A stretch of 64,000 nt of DNA from Aromatoleum toluvorans (GTDB lineage Bacteria > Pseudomonadota > Gammaproteobacteria > Burkholderiales > Rhodocyclaceae), in NCBI RefSeq assembly GCF_012910905.1, contig NZ_WTVN01000016.1:33817-97816 (forward strand), in the 5' to 3' direction. The notes under the pieces were generated by a model, which saw only the letters and a program-made list of their open reading frames with translations, searched no databases and was not told the origin of the DNA. The position numbers and the translations under genes were made by a program. Position 1 is the first letter of the stretch, and every line of letters starts with the position of its first letter. Of this stretch, positions 35,946-45,063 are shown piece after piece.

Positions 35946-38636
35946 TCATTGGCCGGCCGAGGGGCGCAAGGCGTAATCGGTCGTGGCCGGCAGACCCTCG
36001 CCCTGCGGTGCTTCCACGGGATGGGGCGTCGGGCGGCCGCCGCGCGGCGCAAAGCTCAGCCAGAGCGCGGCGCAATGGGGCAAGGCCATGACGACGAGGG
36101 CGACGGCCCAGCACAGCGGCTCGGGCGCATCGACGCCGTTCTGGATCAGCGTGGCGACAGCCGCAACGAGCAGGGCAAGGGCCCACTTCGCTTCCGGCGG
36201 CAGGCGCCGCCTGCCGCGCCGTGCGCTCGCGCCCGCTTTCGCGGTGACGATGAAACGCGCGTGGCGGCCCAGCAGCCCGGCCCACACACCGCACGCCACC
36301 GCGTAATTGAGGGCCATCGACGCGATGGCGGCTTCGAACGATTCGCGCCACGTGCAGCGTACCTTGGTCGCATAGACGGCGGCGCCGATGGCAGTGCGGC
36401 CCAGCACGACGGCGAGCATCAGGGCGAGGGTGCCGGGGATGGGCGGCTCGATGTAGCGCGGCCACAGCAGCATGCCGAGCGTCCAGCACACGCTCATCAG
36501 CATGACAGCGACCTGCAAGGCCTCCTGCAGCCACGGCAGCCAGCCCGCGACGAAGTGATAGCGCTGCGCCAGCGTGAGCTGGCTGTGTCCGCACAGTGCG
36601 CCGGCATGGCCCTTCAGTATTTGCATTGCTCCGAGCGCCCAGCGGCGGCGCTGGCTGCGCAGCGCGGCGAAGTTCTCCGGGGTCAGGCCGCGCCCGTAGA
36701 CGCGGTCGACGTAACGCAGCTCCCAGCCATGCGTGAGGAGGCGCAAGCCGAGCTCGGTGTCCTCGCACAGCGTCCATTGGCCCCATCCGCCTGCATTGCG
36801 CAGCGCCGACGTGCGCACCAGGCACATGGTCCCGTGCTGGATGATCGCGTTGCGTTCGTTGCGGTGATGCATCCCGGCACGGAAGAATCCCTCGAACTCC
36901 CAGTTCGCGCTGCGTGCGAGCAGGTCGGATTCGTAGTCCCGGTGCGCCTGCGGCGCCTGGACGACGGCCACTTCGGGCGAAGCGAAATGGCCCATGATTT
37001 CGCGCAGCCAGAACGGCTCGACCTGGTAGTCGGCATCGACGACGCCGATGACTTCTGCGCGCGGATCGGTTCGTGCAAGGGCGAAGTTGAGCGCGCCGGC
37101 CTTGAATCCTTCGCAGGCGGGGAGGGTCCAGAAGCGGAAGCGTTCGGGGTGATGTGCGATCCATGCCTGGACCGGCCGCCACAGCGCTTCGTTTGCGGTG
37201 TTGTTGTCGATGACCAGCACTTCCAGCGCCGGCCAGTCCAGGCGCCGGAGGCTTTCCAGCGTCGCGATCACCATGTCCGGCGGTTCGTTCGAGATGGCGA
37301 CATGCAGGCTGACCATGGGCACGGGGCGTTCGTCCGGCCACGGGGTCGCAGCGAAGGCGCGGCGCCAGCGGCGCGTGCCCAGCACGTCGAGCGCTTCGAT
37401 CAGCTGCACGGCAAAGACCAGCAGGGACACGAGCAGCAGACCAGCGAGCGCGGCATCGATCAGGGTCGATTGCACGGGGGCGTAACTGCCGACGCCCGCC
37501 ATGCCGCGCCACAGGACGAAGCTGGTCCCCGCCGCCACGGCGAGCACCGCGCTCAGGCGCGCCCACCAGTGCCAGCGCCTGAAGCGCCAGGACAGCAGCA
37601 CGCCGAGCGCCAGCACGCAGCCGAGGGCCGGCATGACGCGATCCTGCCAGCCCTGATGAACCGATAGCGCGCCCCGGACCGGAATCTTCCACTGCCGGAA
37701 GGCATCGAAGAGGCCCCAATAGGGTCCGGGGCGCCCTTCCTCGTCGCGCTTCCACTGGCCGTCGAAGGCTTCGATCACGTAATAGTCGATGCCGAGGCTG
37801 CGCGCCTGGGCGATGAATTCGCGCAGGTAGCGCGCCTGTGCCTGCGGAGTGGGGATGGCGTCCCACTGCACGTCGCCATGGCTCGGCCAGCCCGTTTCGG
37901 TGATCACGACGGGTTTGTTCGGGTAGGCGGCCTTGACGCGCTTGAGTCGTTCGAGGGTGTAGGCTGCCGCCTCTTCGACCTTGACCCCTTCCCAGTAGGG
38001 GAGGATGTGGATGGCGATGAAGTCGACGTGCGCAGCGAGCTTGGGGTGCTGCAACCACATGTGCCAGGTGTCCGCGGTGGACACCGGCTTGCGCGTGCTG
38101 CGGCGCACGCGGTCGAGCGCCGCGATGAGTTCCGCTTCCGTGAGGTCCTCGCGCAGCATGACCTCGTTGCCGACGATCAGGCGCGACACGTTGCGGTGTT
38201 CGCTCGCCTGTCGCATCAGCCCCTGCAACTCCCTTTCGTTCTTCGCGCGATCCTTGCCGAGCCATGCGCCCGCCATGACGTCGAGGCCGTGCTGCGCGGC
38301 AATCTCCGGGACGTCGGGGCCTTCCGTCGAACTGTAGGTGCGGACGCGTCGGCTATGCGGGGCGAGAAGCGCCATGTCCTGCGCGACTTCCTCCGCGCTC
38401 GGGTAACGCTGCTGCGCCGGACCCTGGCCGGGCCGATAGCCGCTGTAGGTGACGCCGGGGACCCGTCCGTCCCAGTCCGGGGGCGTGACCGGGCGTTCCA
38501 GCGCAGACCATGCGAGAAGCACGATCGCGCATGCGGAGAGGGCCAGGCCGAAATCCGCGAACAGTCGGCCCAGGGTGGCAAGGAAGGCGAGAGTTGAGCG
38601 CAAGTGGGCGGGCAGGGAAAGGGGATGGTCCGCCAC
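35946..38636 (-). CDS. Beta-glucan synthase fusion: GH17 domain plus membrane GT2 domain (NdvB-like)
   Basis: An 896-residue fusion. Residues about 55-325 form a GH17 glucanase/transglycosylase domain with acid/base E158 (NEVML) and nucleophile E247 (ITETGWPS) both intact. Membrane helices lie at about 335-415. A GT2 glycosyltransferase domain (about 435-700) contains SNEPPDMV, VVDADYQ, CEDTELGLRL and the processive QRRRW motif, followed by more helices. The architecture matches Pseudomonas NdvB and rhizobial NdvC, which make cyclic or branched beta-1,3/1,6 glucans in the periplasm. The start is a GTG at 38636 with no clear ribosome site. Confidence 0.9.
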   Translation of the reverse strand: MADHPLSLPAHLRSTLAFLATLGRLFADFGLALSACAIVLLAWSALERPVTPPDWDGRVPGVTYSGYRPGQGPAQQRYPSAEEVAQDMALLAPHSRRVRTYSSTEGPDVPEIAAQHGLDVMAGAWLGKDRAKNERELQGLMRQASEHRNVSRLIVGNEVMLREDLTEAELIAALDRVRRSTRKPVSTADTWHMWLQHPKLAAHVDFIAIHILPYWEGVKVEEAAAYTLERLKRVKAAYPNKPVVITETGWPSHGDVQWDAIPTPQAQARYLREFIAQARSLGIDYYVIEAFDGQWKRDEEGRPGPYWGLFDAFRQWKIPVRGALSVHQGWQDRVMPALGCVLALGVLLSWRFRRWHWWARLSAVLAVAAGTSFVLWRGMAGVGSYAPVQSTLIDAALAGLLLVSLLVFAVQLIEALDVLGTRRWRRAFAATPWPDERPVPMVSLHVAISNEPPDMVIATLESLRRLDWPALEVLVIDNNTANEALWRPVQAWIAHHPERFRFWTLPACEGFKAGALNFALARTDPRAEVIGVVDADYQVEPFWLREIMGHFASPEVAVVQAPQAHRDYESDLLARSANWEFEGFFRAGMHHRNERNAIIQHGTMCLVRTSALRNAGGWGQWTLCEDTELGLRLLTHGWELRYVDRVYGRGLTPENFAALRSQRRRWALGAMQILKGHAGALCGHSQLTLAQRYHFVAGWLPWLQEALQVAVMLMSVCWTLGMLLWPRYIEPPIPGTLALMLAVVLGRTAIGAAVYATKVRCTWRESFEAAIASMALNYAVACGVWAGLLGRHARFIVTAKAGASARRGRRRLPPEAKWALALLVAAVATLIQNGVDAPEPLCWAVALVVMALPHCAALWLSFAPRGGRPTPHPVEAPQGEGLPATTDYALRPSAGQ

Positions 38637-38726
38637 TATGAGATGGACTCATGACAGCCCTACTACAGCTGCATGACGGTACGGTACCGGAGGGTCACGT
38701 TTCCGGAGGCGAGTCGTTCGATGTGC

Positions 38727-40487
38727 TTACAGCACGGCAATGCCATCGGTGTTCGGTGCGAGCGTGGCAAGCGCGGATTCCACCGGGCGCAGCGCGCGAT
38801 TGCCCGCGCCGGGCAGGACGCGCAGCCGGGTGCCGACGAATCGCCGGTAGTCGGGTTGCTTCACGGTCGTCAAGAAATGCCATTCGGCCTCGCACTGATC
38901 GGGCGTGGCGGTGACGACCATGAAGCCACGGTGGGAGGTGTCGGTGAACTTGAGCGTGTCGATGAGGCGAACCAGCCCGGCCGCCAGGGCGTCCGGGTGC
39001 TCGCTGGTGCGGTAGGTTTCCAGGCCCGGCGAGGACACCGACGCGGTGGCGAACTCCACGCCCACCGCCGTGCCCGCCGCATCCGCGAGATTGCTGGCCC
39101 AGGCGTTGTGGGTGTCACCGGCCAGGACGACGAGGTTCTTGTCCAGGTCCCGTGCGAGTCCCAGGACGGTCTCGCGGGCCGAGGGGTATCCGTCCCATGC
39201 GTCGAGGTTGTTGGGCAGTACGGGCCCGGCGATGTGCGCCTGTTCATCGGCGCTCAACGCGGTCGGCATCAGGTTCGCCTTGTCGTGCAGCGCCAGGTAT
39301 TCGCTGATCCCGAGCTGGTCGAGCGCGACGGGGGCGGGGACGTCCATGCGTGCCATCAGCACCTGCTGGCCGAGTACCTGCCAGCGGGCGTCGGAACGCA
39401 CGAGGGCGTCCTTGAGCCAGGCGGTCTGGGCTTCGCCGATGAGCTGGCGCGCCGGATCGTTGAGATCCCGCGAGAAGCGCGCGGTGTCGAGTTTTCCTTC
39501 GGACAGGTAGTCGCCGTAGTTCAGCTGCTTGTCGCGGGCGATCTGCCGCGTATCGAGCATGTGCAGGCTGAGGAGATCGCCGAAATCGAAGGATCGCGAG
39601 ATCTTCAGCGGATCGGCCGGGTCCGGTGTGCGGATGGGGATCCATTCGTGGTAGGCCTGGACGGCGGCGGCCCGGCGTGCGAAATAGTCTCCTTCGGTAT
39701 CGGGATCATGATTGTCCGCGCCTTCCCGCCACGCGTCGTTGGCGACTTCATGATCGTCCCACACGCAGATGAAGGGCAGGGCTGCGTGGACGGCCTGCAG
39801 GTTCGGGTCGCTGCGATACTGCGCGTGGCGCCGGCGGTAGTCGTCGAGGGAGAGCGACTCGTGGGGCGGATCGACTTCCCGGCCGAGGGCCTCTGCATCC
39901 TCCGATGCGTATCCGTTCCGCTGGTATTCGTAGAGGTAGTCGCCGAGGTGCACTGCGGCATGCACGCCGTCGAGGCGCGCGGCCTCGCGGTACGCGTGGA
40001 AGTAGCCCGCGGGGTAGTTCGAGCAGGAAAAGACTACCAGCTTGACCTGCGTCGGGCGGCCGACGGGCAGCGTCCGCGTGCGCCCGACCGGCGAGATCCG
40101 CGTCCCGATGTGAAAGCGGTAGAAATAGACCGTGTCCGGCGCCAGCCCCGCCGCATCGACCTTGACCGTGAAGTCCCGTTCCGGGCCGGTTGTGAACGGG
40201 CCGGCGTGAAGGATCCGGCGAAACCCGGCGTCTGCGGCGATCTCCCACATCCCCGTCTGCGTGCCGGCGGTTTCAGGTGTGATCCGGGTCCAGAGAATCA
40301 CCCGGTTGCTCAGCGGATCGCCGCTGGCTACACCGTGACGGAACGGAGACGCGGCGCCGCCGGTCGACGCGTCCGTGGAGCCGGGGTTTGCCAGCGACTG
40401 GAAGCTGGACAGGGCGAGGGCGCCGGTGGCCGCGGCGGCTCCGAGGGTGACGTTTCGGATGAACTGGCGGCGACTGGGACGTTGCAT
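38727..40487 (-). CDS. phoD: Tat-exported alkaline phosphatase D family protein
   Basis: A 586-residue phosphatase/phosphodiesterase with a twin-arginine signal (SRRQFIRNVTLGAAA, RR at 6-7), an N-terminal Ig-like domain (FRHGVASGDPLSNRVILWTR) and a PhoD metallophosphatase core: FSCSNYPAGYF, HLGDYLYEY, WDDHEVANDAW, LDTRQ, and LAGDTHNAW. These residues bind the calcium/iron centre. PhoD enzymes release phosphate from phosphodiesters and teichoic acids under phosphate limitation. The ATG at 40487 has GGAG six bases upstream. No pho box was identified. Confidence 0.95.
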   Translation of the reverse strand: MQRPSRRQFIRNVTLGAAAATGALALSSFQSLANPGSTDASTGGAASPFRHGVASGDPLSNRVILWTRITPETAGTQTGMWEIAADAGFRRILHAGPFTTGPERDFTVKVDAAGLAPDTVYFYRFHIGTRISPVGRTRTLPVGRPTQVKLVVFSCSNYPAGYFHAYREAARLDGVHAAVHLGDYLYEYQRNGYASEDAEALGREVDPPHESLSLDDYRRRHAQYRSDPNLQAVHAALPFICVWDDHEVANDAWREGADNHDPDTEGDYFARRAAAVQAYHEWIPIRTPDPADPLKISRSFDFGDLLSLHMLDTRQIARDKQLNYGDYLSEGKLDTARFSRDLNDPARQLIGEAQTAWLKDALVRSDARWQVLGQQVLMARMDVPAPVALDQLGISEYLALHDKANLMPTALSADEQAHIAGPVLPNNLDAWDGYPSARETVLGLARDLDKNLVVLAGDTHNAWASNLADAAGTAVGVEFATASVSSPGLETYRTSEHPDALAAGLVRLIDTLKFTDTSHRGFMVVTATPDQCEAEWHFLTTVKQPDYRRFVGTRLRVLPGAGNRALRPVESALATLAPNTDGIAVL

Positions 40488-40594
40488 TGCAGGCTCCGGA
40501 CATTGGAGCATGCAGTGTTGCCGCCCTTCATGACGAAAGGATCACAGCCGGGTTGCGTTTGGGTTTCGGGCGGCGGAGCGCTTCGGTGAAGCGG

Positions 40595-40720
40595 CTAGCG
40601 GGGCGGCCTCGCCGTGCGTCGCGCCCGTTGCAGCGCGACCAGTTCCGACACACCCCACACGAGCGTGCTGCACAGGGAAAGCAGCGGCATCCCGACGACC
40701 CGGCGCATGATGCGTTTCAT
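40595..40720 (-). CDS. Candidate 41-aa membrane peptide upstream of phoD
   Basis: A 41-codon ORF, with GAGG about eight bases upstream, encoding one hydrophobic helix (MPLLSLCSTLVWGVSELVAL) between basic ends (MKRIMRRVVG and RARRTARPPR). Its ATG overlaps the stop of another tiny ORF (ATGA). The amphipathic, positive-inside pattern is that of a genuine small membrane protein, but the size makes chance likely enough that confidence is limited. Confidence 0.45.
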   Translation of the reverse strand: MKRIMRRVVGMPLLSLCSTLVWGVSELVALQRARRTARPPR

Positions 40721-40824
40721 TGCGGGACCTCGCCTTTCGTCGTCGCGGACCGCCACGGATAGAGCCAGTCGTCAACGAACAGTTCGTCGATCATTCGCTG
40801 CAAATTGAACAGTTTCCATTTCAT
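40717..40824 (-). CDS. Candidate 35-aa peptide coupled to the next tiny ORF
   Basis: A 35-codon ORF (MKWKLFNLQRMIDELFVDDW...) rich in aromatic and acidic residues, ending in TGA overlapped by the ATG of the 41-aa ORF. The ribosome site is poor. The ATGA coupling and protein-like composition are the only support. Confidence 0.3.
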   Translation of the reverse strand: MKWKLFNLQRMIDELFVDDWLYPWRSATTKGEVPQ

Positions 40825-40874
40825 TTGCGTGACGGTGCCTGCGTTGTCGAACGTGTCCACCGTAGCAGCGAAAC

Positions 40875-40964
40875 ATGGCAATCTTGTTTAAGTTGCGTGA
40901 AGTGGTCGAGCGCACGGTGCGGCGCTGGCCGGGCACCGGATTCGGGGAGGAGATGCTGACGTGA
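40875..40964 (+). CDS. Possible 29-aa leader ORF before the M14-like gene
   Basis: ATG 40875 opens a 29-codon frame (MAILFKLREVVERTVRRW...) whose TGA overlaps the GTG start of the zinc hydrolase gene. It has no ribosome site of its own. It may be a translational-coupling leader or chance. Confidence 0.2.
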   Translation: MAILFKLREVVERTVRRWPGTGFGEEMLT

Positions 40965-42001
40965 CCGACTTGCGACAGCCCGTGGGGTTTCATTCCCCGC
41001 TTCCCGAACTCAGCGAACTCGAGGACGTGATCGCGCTCGGCGGCGATCGCCTGGAAGTGCGCATCGTCTGCGAAGTCGCGGGCGAATCCGGCAGCCGGTT
41101 TCCGGTCTATGCGATCGCCCTGGGCAATCCGGACCCCGCGGTGCCTGCCATCGGATTCTTCGGCGGGGTGCACGGCCTCGAACGGATCGGCGCCGACGTC
41201 GTCATTGCGTACCTGCGGCACCTGGTGATGCGGCTGCGCTGGGATTCGACCCTGAATCGGCAGCTCGAATCGGTGCGCCTGGTCTTCATGCCCCTCGTGA
41301 ACCCCGGCGGCATGTGGCTCGGAACGCGCGCAAACCCGAACGGCGTGGACCTGATGCGGAACGCGCCCCTCGACGCCGAGGAGCATGTGCCGCTGCTCGC
41401 CGGCGGACAGCGGATCAGCTCGCGCCTGCCGTGGTATCGCGGCCATCGCGACGACCCGATGGAGTTCGAAAGCCAGGCCCTCTGCCGGACCGTCGGTGCG
41501 GAGCTTCTCACGCGGGACTTCAGCATCGCGCTCGACTGCCACTCCGGCTTCGGCCTGCGGGACCGCATCTGGTTTCCCTACGCCCATACCCGCAAACCCC
41601 TCAAGCACCTCGCCGAGATGCATGCGCTGAAGGAGATCTTCCGTCAGGCGCACACCTACCATCCCTACATCTTCGAGCCGCAGAGCCATCAGTACCTCGC
41701 CCACGGGGACCTGTGGGACTACCTGCACCTGCGTGCCTGCGATGCCCCGGAACGGGTCTTCCTGCCGCTGACGCTGGAAATGGGAGCGTGGCTGTGGATC
41801 AAGAAGAACCCGCGCCAGATCTTCTCGCGCCAGGGGATCTTCAATCCCCAGATCGCGCACCGGCAGCAGCGCGTGCTGCGTCGCCACCTGTCGTTCCTCG
41901 ATTTCCTCGCGCGCGCCGCATGCAGCTACCGCCTGTGGACGCCGACGGGCGAGGAGCGGGACAGGCATCACGCGCTTGCAATGGCCCGGTGGTATCAGTG
42001 A
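40961..42001 (+). CDS. M14-like zinc carboxypeptidase / aspartoacylase-fold hydrolase
   Basis: A 346-residue cytoplasmic protein with zinc ligands in GGVHGLERIGADVV (H-X-X-E), the substrate-binding NPNGVDLMRN, the third ligand in ALDCHSGFG and a catalytic Glu in LTLEMGAW. These mark the M14/succinylglutamate desuccinylase superfamily. Substrate may be a peptide or an acylated amino acid. The start is a GTG behind GGGGAGGAG. It lies four bases before the alpha/beta hydrolase gene and probably shares its transcript. Confidence 0.82.
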   Translation: MTDLRQPVGFHSPLPELSELEDVIALGGDRLEVRIVCEVAGESGSRFPVYAIALGNPDPAVPAIGFFGGVHGLERIGADVVIAYLRHLVMRLRWDSTLNRQLESVRLVFMPLVNPGGMWLGTRANPNGVDLMRNAPLDAEEHVPLLAGGQRISSRLPWYRGHRDDPMEFESQALCRTVGAELLTRDFSIALDCHSGFGLRDRIWFPYAHTRKPLKHLAEMHALKEIFRQAHTYHPYIFEPQSHQYLAHGDLWDYLHLRACDAPERVFLPLTLEMGAWLWIKKNPRQIFSRQGIFNPQIAHRQQRVLRRHLSFLDFLARAACSYRLWTPTGEERDRHHALAMARWYQ

Positions 42002-42005
42002 GCGC

Positions 42006-42776
42006 ATGACAAGCTGGATCTTCCTGCGCGGCCTCACCCGCGAAAGCCGCCATTGGGGCGATTTCGTCGATGTCTTCGAACGCAGCGTGCCGGGCGCGCG
42101 CGTCGTGACCCTCGATCTCCCCGGCAACGGCCCCCTCCATCACCTGACCAGCCCCGCCGATGTGCGCGCGATGGCCGAGTTCTGCCGGCAGGCTGCGGCG
42201 GGCGAGGGGATCGCGCCACCGCACAACCTGCTCGCGATGTCGCTGGGGGCGATGGTCGCCGTGGCATGGGCGCAGGCGCATCCGGACGAAGTCGCGCGCT
42301 GCGTGCTGATCAATACCAGCGTGGGGCGTTTCAGCCCGTTCTACCGGCGCCTGCGCCCGCGCAACTATCTGCCCTTGCTGAAGCTGGCCTTGTGCGACGG
42401 CAGCGGGCGCGCATGGGAGGAGCGGATCCTTGCGATGACGAGCCGGCTGCGGGCTGGCTCCCCGGAAGTGCTCGATGCCTGGGTCGCCATCCGTGAGCGC
42501 TGTCCCGTCACGCGCAGGAACGCGCTGCGGCAACTGTGCGCCGCCGCCCGCTACCGGCCGCCGGCCGAAGGCCCGGATGCCGAAATGCTGATCCTCGCCA
42601 GCCGCAACGACGGCCTGGTCCATGTCGATTGTTCGCGTGCACTCGCGCAGCGGTGGGATTGCGAGCTCAGGATCCACCCGCGGGCGGGGCACGACATACC
42701 GCTGGACGATGGCGCGTGGGTTGCGGCGCAGGTACGTGACTGGATCGGGAACCCGGCTCGCACTCGCCGGGGATGA
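42006..42776 (+). CDS. Alpha/beta hydrolase
   Basis: A 256-residue hydrolase with FLRGLTRESRHWGDF at the oxyanion strand, nucleophile Ser in LLAMSLGAMVAV, catalytic Asp in ASRNDGLVHVD and His in RAGHDIPLDDG. Its start directly follows the M14-like gene. The combination suggests successive hydrolysis steps, but no pathway can be named. Confidence 0.85.
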   Translation: MTSWIFLRGLTRESRHWGDFVDVFERSVPGARVVTLDLPGNGPLHHLTSPADVRAMAEFCRQAAAGEGIAPPHNLLAMSLGAMVAVAWAQAHPDEVARCVLINTSVGRFSPFYRRLRPRNYLPLLKLALCDGSGRAWEERILAMTSRLRAGSPEVLDAWVAIRERCPVTRRNALRQLCAAARYRPPAEGPDAEMLILASRNDGLVHVDCSRALAQRWDCELRIHPRAGHDIPLDDGAWVAAQVRDWIGNPARTRRG

Positions 42777-42777
42777 C

Positions 42778-42804
42778 AAAAAAAAGAGGGGCCGAAGCCC
42801 CTCC
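42778..42804 (-). terminator. Rho-independent terminator of nosZ
   Basis: On the minus strand, a 7-bp stem GAGGGGC / GCCCCTC with loop TTCG is followed by eight T residues. It lies 86 bases beyond the nosZ stop and indicates that nosZ transcription ends here, without downstream nosDFY. Confidence 0.9.
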
Positions 42805-42889
42805 AAATGAGCCCATCGTTGCCCCCAGGACGGGGCACGATGTCCGCGCCGAAACCGGGAGGGCTTCGGCACAGTCCTGCTGAGGCCGT

Positions 42890-44821
42890 TCAGGCCTCGA
42901 CGATCATGCGCGAGCGCATTTCCATGTGCATCGCGTGGCAGAAGTGCGTGCAGTAGCACCAGAACACGCCCGGTTTGTCGGCCTTGAAGGTCACGGACTT
43001 GGTTTCCTGCGGATTCAGGATGAAATTGATGTTGTAGCGCTGGATCGCGAAGCCGTGCGTCAGGTCCTCGATCTTGTCGAGGTTCGTGACGATGATGGTG
43101 ACCTCGTCGCCCTTCTTGACACGGAATTCGGGCAGGCTGAACGCTGGCGCCTGGCTGATGAGCTTCACCGTGACCTTGTTGCCGTTGCGGAAGACGCCGG
43201 AGTCCTTGTGGTCCTTCACCGCGTTCGGGAAGTCGTCGACGTTGTAGATCTGGCGCGTCTTGATGATGTCGCGGCGGATGATGATGGAGTCGTGCGGTTC
43301 CGAGGTCACGGGGTTGTCGTGCACGATCACCATCTTGTCGCCGCTGATGTCGATCAGCTGCGAGGTCTCGGGATGCAGCGGCCCCACGGGCAGGAAGCGG
43401 TCCTTCGAGAACTTGTTGTCGGATATCAGGAACTTGCCGTCGCACTCGCGCGTTTCGCCCATCGACGTGAAACCGTGCCCGGGCTGGTAGTGCACGTCGA
43501 GGCGATCGAGCACGACGGTGGCAGTCTTGTCGCCCTGGTACGACTTGATCGCACCCTCGATGTTCCACTTCACGATCTGGCTGTCGAGGAACAGCGTCGT
43601 GTAGGCATTGCCGCGGTTGTCGAAGGCCGTATGCAGCGGCCCGAGACCCAGTTCGGGCTCCGCCACCACCGCCTTGCGCGGCTCATCGAGTTCGCCGTCG
43701 AACCATTTGAGCACGAGCTCGTGGGCGATGAGGCTTCCGGAGGGCGAGAGCTTTCCCGCGCACGCATAGTATTTGCCGTCCGGGCTGATGTTCACGCCGT
43801 GCGGGTTCTTCGGGATCGGCACGTAGCAGGTGAGGGCCGTCTTCGGGTCGGTGTTGGCGGATTTCGTGCCGTCGACGACAGGCACTTTCGAGTCGCCGTA
43901 GGTCTTGAACTTGCCGTCCTTGACGGCCTGCTCGATGCGGGCGACGTTGAAGAACAGGCACGAGTCCATCTCCGCGGCCATCATCTCCGGGTAGGTCGTG
44001 CCCATCTCGGTGTTGTACTGGGTGGTCGCCGCGAGCTTGCCGTCGTAGGACGTCGCGACGAGTTCGCAGTTGCCGTCGATCAGGACCTGCCAGCGCACGT
44101 CCATCGACTCGGCGTCGATGCAGGTGAAGAGCGAGCGGTAGTGTGCGGTGTCATCGATGCCCTTGCCGAAGTTCGGCAACGGAGTCGAGAATTCGGAGCC
44201 GCAGAACACGCGTGTCGTGCGATTGATCGCGGGGTCGAGCGGATCGCGCTTGTCCGGGAAGGTGCCGTGAAAACCCTGGATGTTGGGAATCTGGGTGATC
44301 TTGTCGCACTCCATCGTGTCGAGGCGCACACGCCCCAGGCGGCAGTTGATCTTGTCATTGACGAACAGGTAGCGGCCGTCGTAGGTGCCGTCGGTGTAGG
44401 ACGGATGGATGTGGTGCGTGTCGCCCGTGTTGTACTTGACCGAACCGTCGGGGTTGGTGCCGATGATGGCCTTGGATTCGTTGGTGATGCCCCAGCCGAC
44501 CATGCAGTCCATGTTGAAGACGGGGATGCGCTTGAATTCGCGCCCCGACGGCAGGCCGAACACGCGCACGTCGCCCGCGTGGCCGGCGCTCGAGAACATG
44601 TAGTAGGTGTCGAGCTGCCCCGGCGGCACCGAGTAATCACCCGCGTGTGCGTCAGACGCAGGCGTGACCGGTGCGGATTGCGCCGATGCCGCGGGAGAGT
44701 CCTGCTTGCAAGCGGCCAGCCCGACGGACAATCCGGCACCGGCAATGCCTGCGACAGCCGCCGTATTCAGGAATCGGCGGCGGCTCGTGTCCGTGGGGTT
44801 GTGGGGGCGCTTCTCGCTCAT
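42890..44821 (-). CDS. nosZ: Nitrous oxide reductase, Tat-dependent (clade I)
   Basis: A 643-residue periplasmic copper enzyme that reduces N2O to N2, the last step of denitrification. It has a Tat signal (TSRRRFLNTAAVAG, RR within 14-16), a seven-bladed propeller with the CuZ histidines (including DTHHIHPSY and HGFTSMGE), and a C-terminal cupredoxin domain with the CuA site CYCTHFCHAMHMEM. The signal is followed by LAAC (Cys38), a lipobox-like sequence, so lipidation is conceivable. The gene is flanked by its own terminator and a divergent regulator; no nosR, nosD, nosF, nosY or nosL is adjacent. Confidence 0.98.
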   Translation of the reverse strand: MSEKRPHNPTDTSRRRFLNTAAVAGIAGAGLSVGLAACKQDSPAASAQSAPVTPASDAHAGDYSVPPGQLDTYYMFSSAGHAGDVRVFGLPSGREFKRIPVFNMDCMVGWGITNESKAIIGTNPDGSVKYNTGDTHHIHPSYTDGTYDGRYLFVNDKINCRLGRVRLDTMECDKITQIPNIQGFHGTFPDKRDPLDPAINRTTRVFCGSEFSTPLPNFGKGIDDTAHYRSLFTCIDAESMDVRWQVLIDGNCELVATSYDGKLAATTQYNTEMGTTYPEMMAAEMDSCLFFNVARIEQAVKDGKFKTYGDSKVPVVDGTKSANTDPKTALTCYVPIPKNPHGVNISPDGKYYACAGKLSPSGSLIAHELVLKWFDGELDEPRKAVVAEPELGLGPLHTAFDNRGNAYTTLFLDSQIVKWNIEGAIKSYQGDKTATVVLDRLDVHYQPGHGFTSMGETRECDGKFLISDNKFSKDRFLPVGPLHPETSQLIDISGDKMVIVHDNPVTSEPHDSIIIRRDIIKTRQIYNVDDFPNAVKDHKDSGVFRNGNKVTVKLISQAPAFSLPEFRVKKGDEVTIIVTNLDKIEDLTHGFAIQRYNINFILNPQETKSVTFKADKPGVFWCYCTHFCHAMHMEMRSRMIVEA

Positions 44822-44850
44822 GTCAATTCGGCTCCGTGTTCAATCAGATG

Positions 44851-44868
44851 CGGCAGCGGGCGCTGCCG
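44851..44868 (-). repeat. Perfect palindrome in the nosZ leader
   Basis: CGGCAGCG-gg-CGCTGCCG has 8-bp arms and a 2-base centre, 30-47 bases upstream of the nosZ ATG. It could form a stable hairpin in the 5' untranslated RNA or be an operator. No FNR/DNR-type site was found with confidence nearby. Confidence 0.45.
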
Positions 44869-45063
44869 AGGGCTTGAATGTTGCGCTTCCGTAATTCCGG
44901 GCGTCAGTCACAATGCGCGGTGTTTTCGACCGGTACAGAGCGCGGCGCGGGATCCGGCACCGAAAGAGCGCCGCGAAGAAAACGAGCTGGATCAAGGAAG
45001 CGCGTTCGGCGTTTCGATATCTTCGGCAAGCCCCGGAGATACCCGTGGGGCGAGAGGAGTGGA

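Noticed and set aside
44822..45063. FNR/DNR-type site upstream of nosZ
   Set aside because: Only an isolated ATCAA half-site near 44994 was found, far from the start and without a matching partner half.
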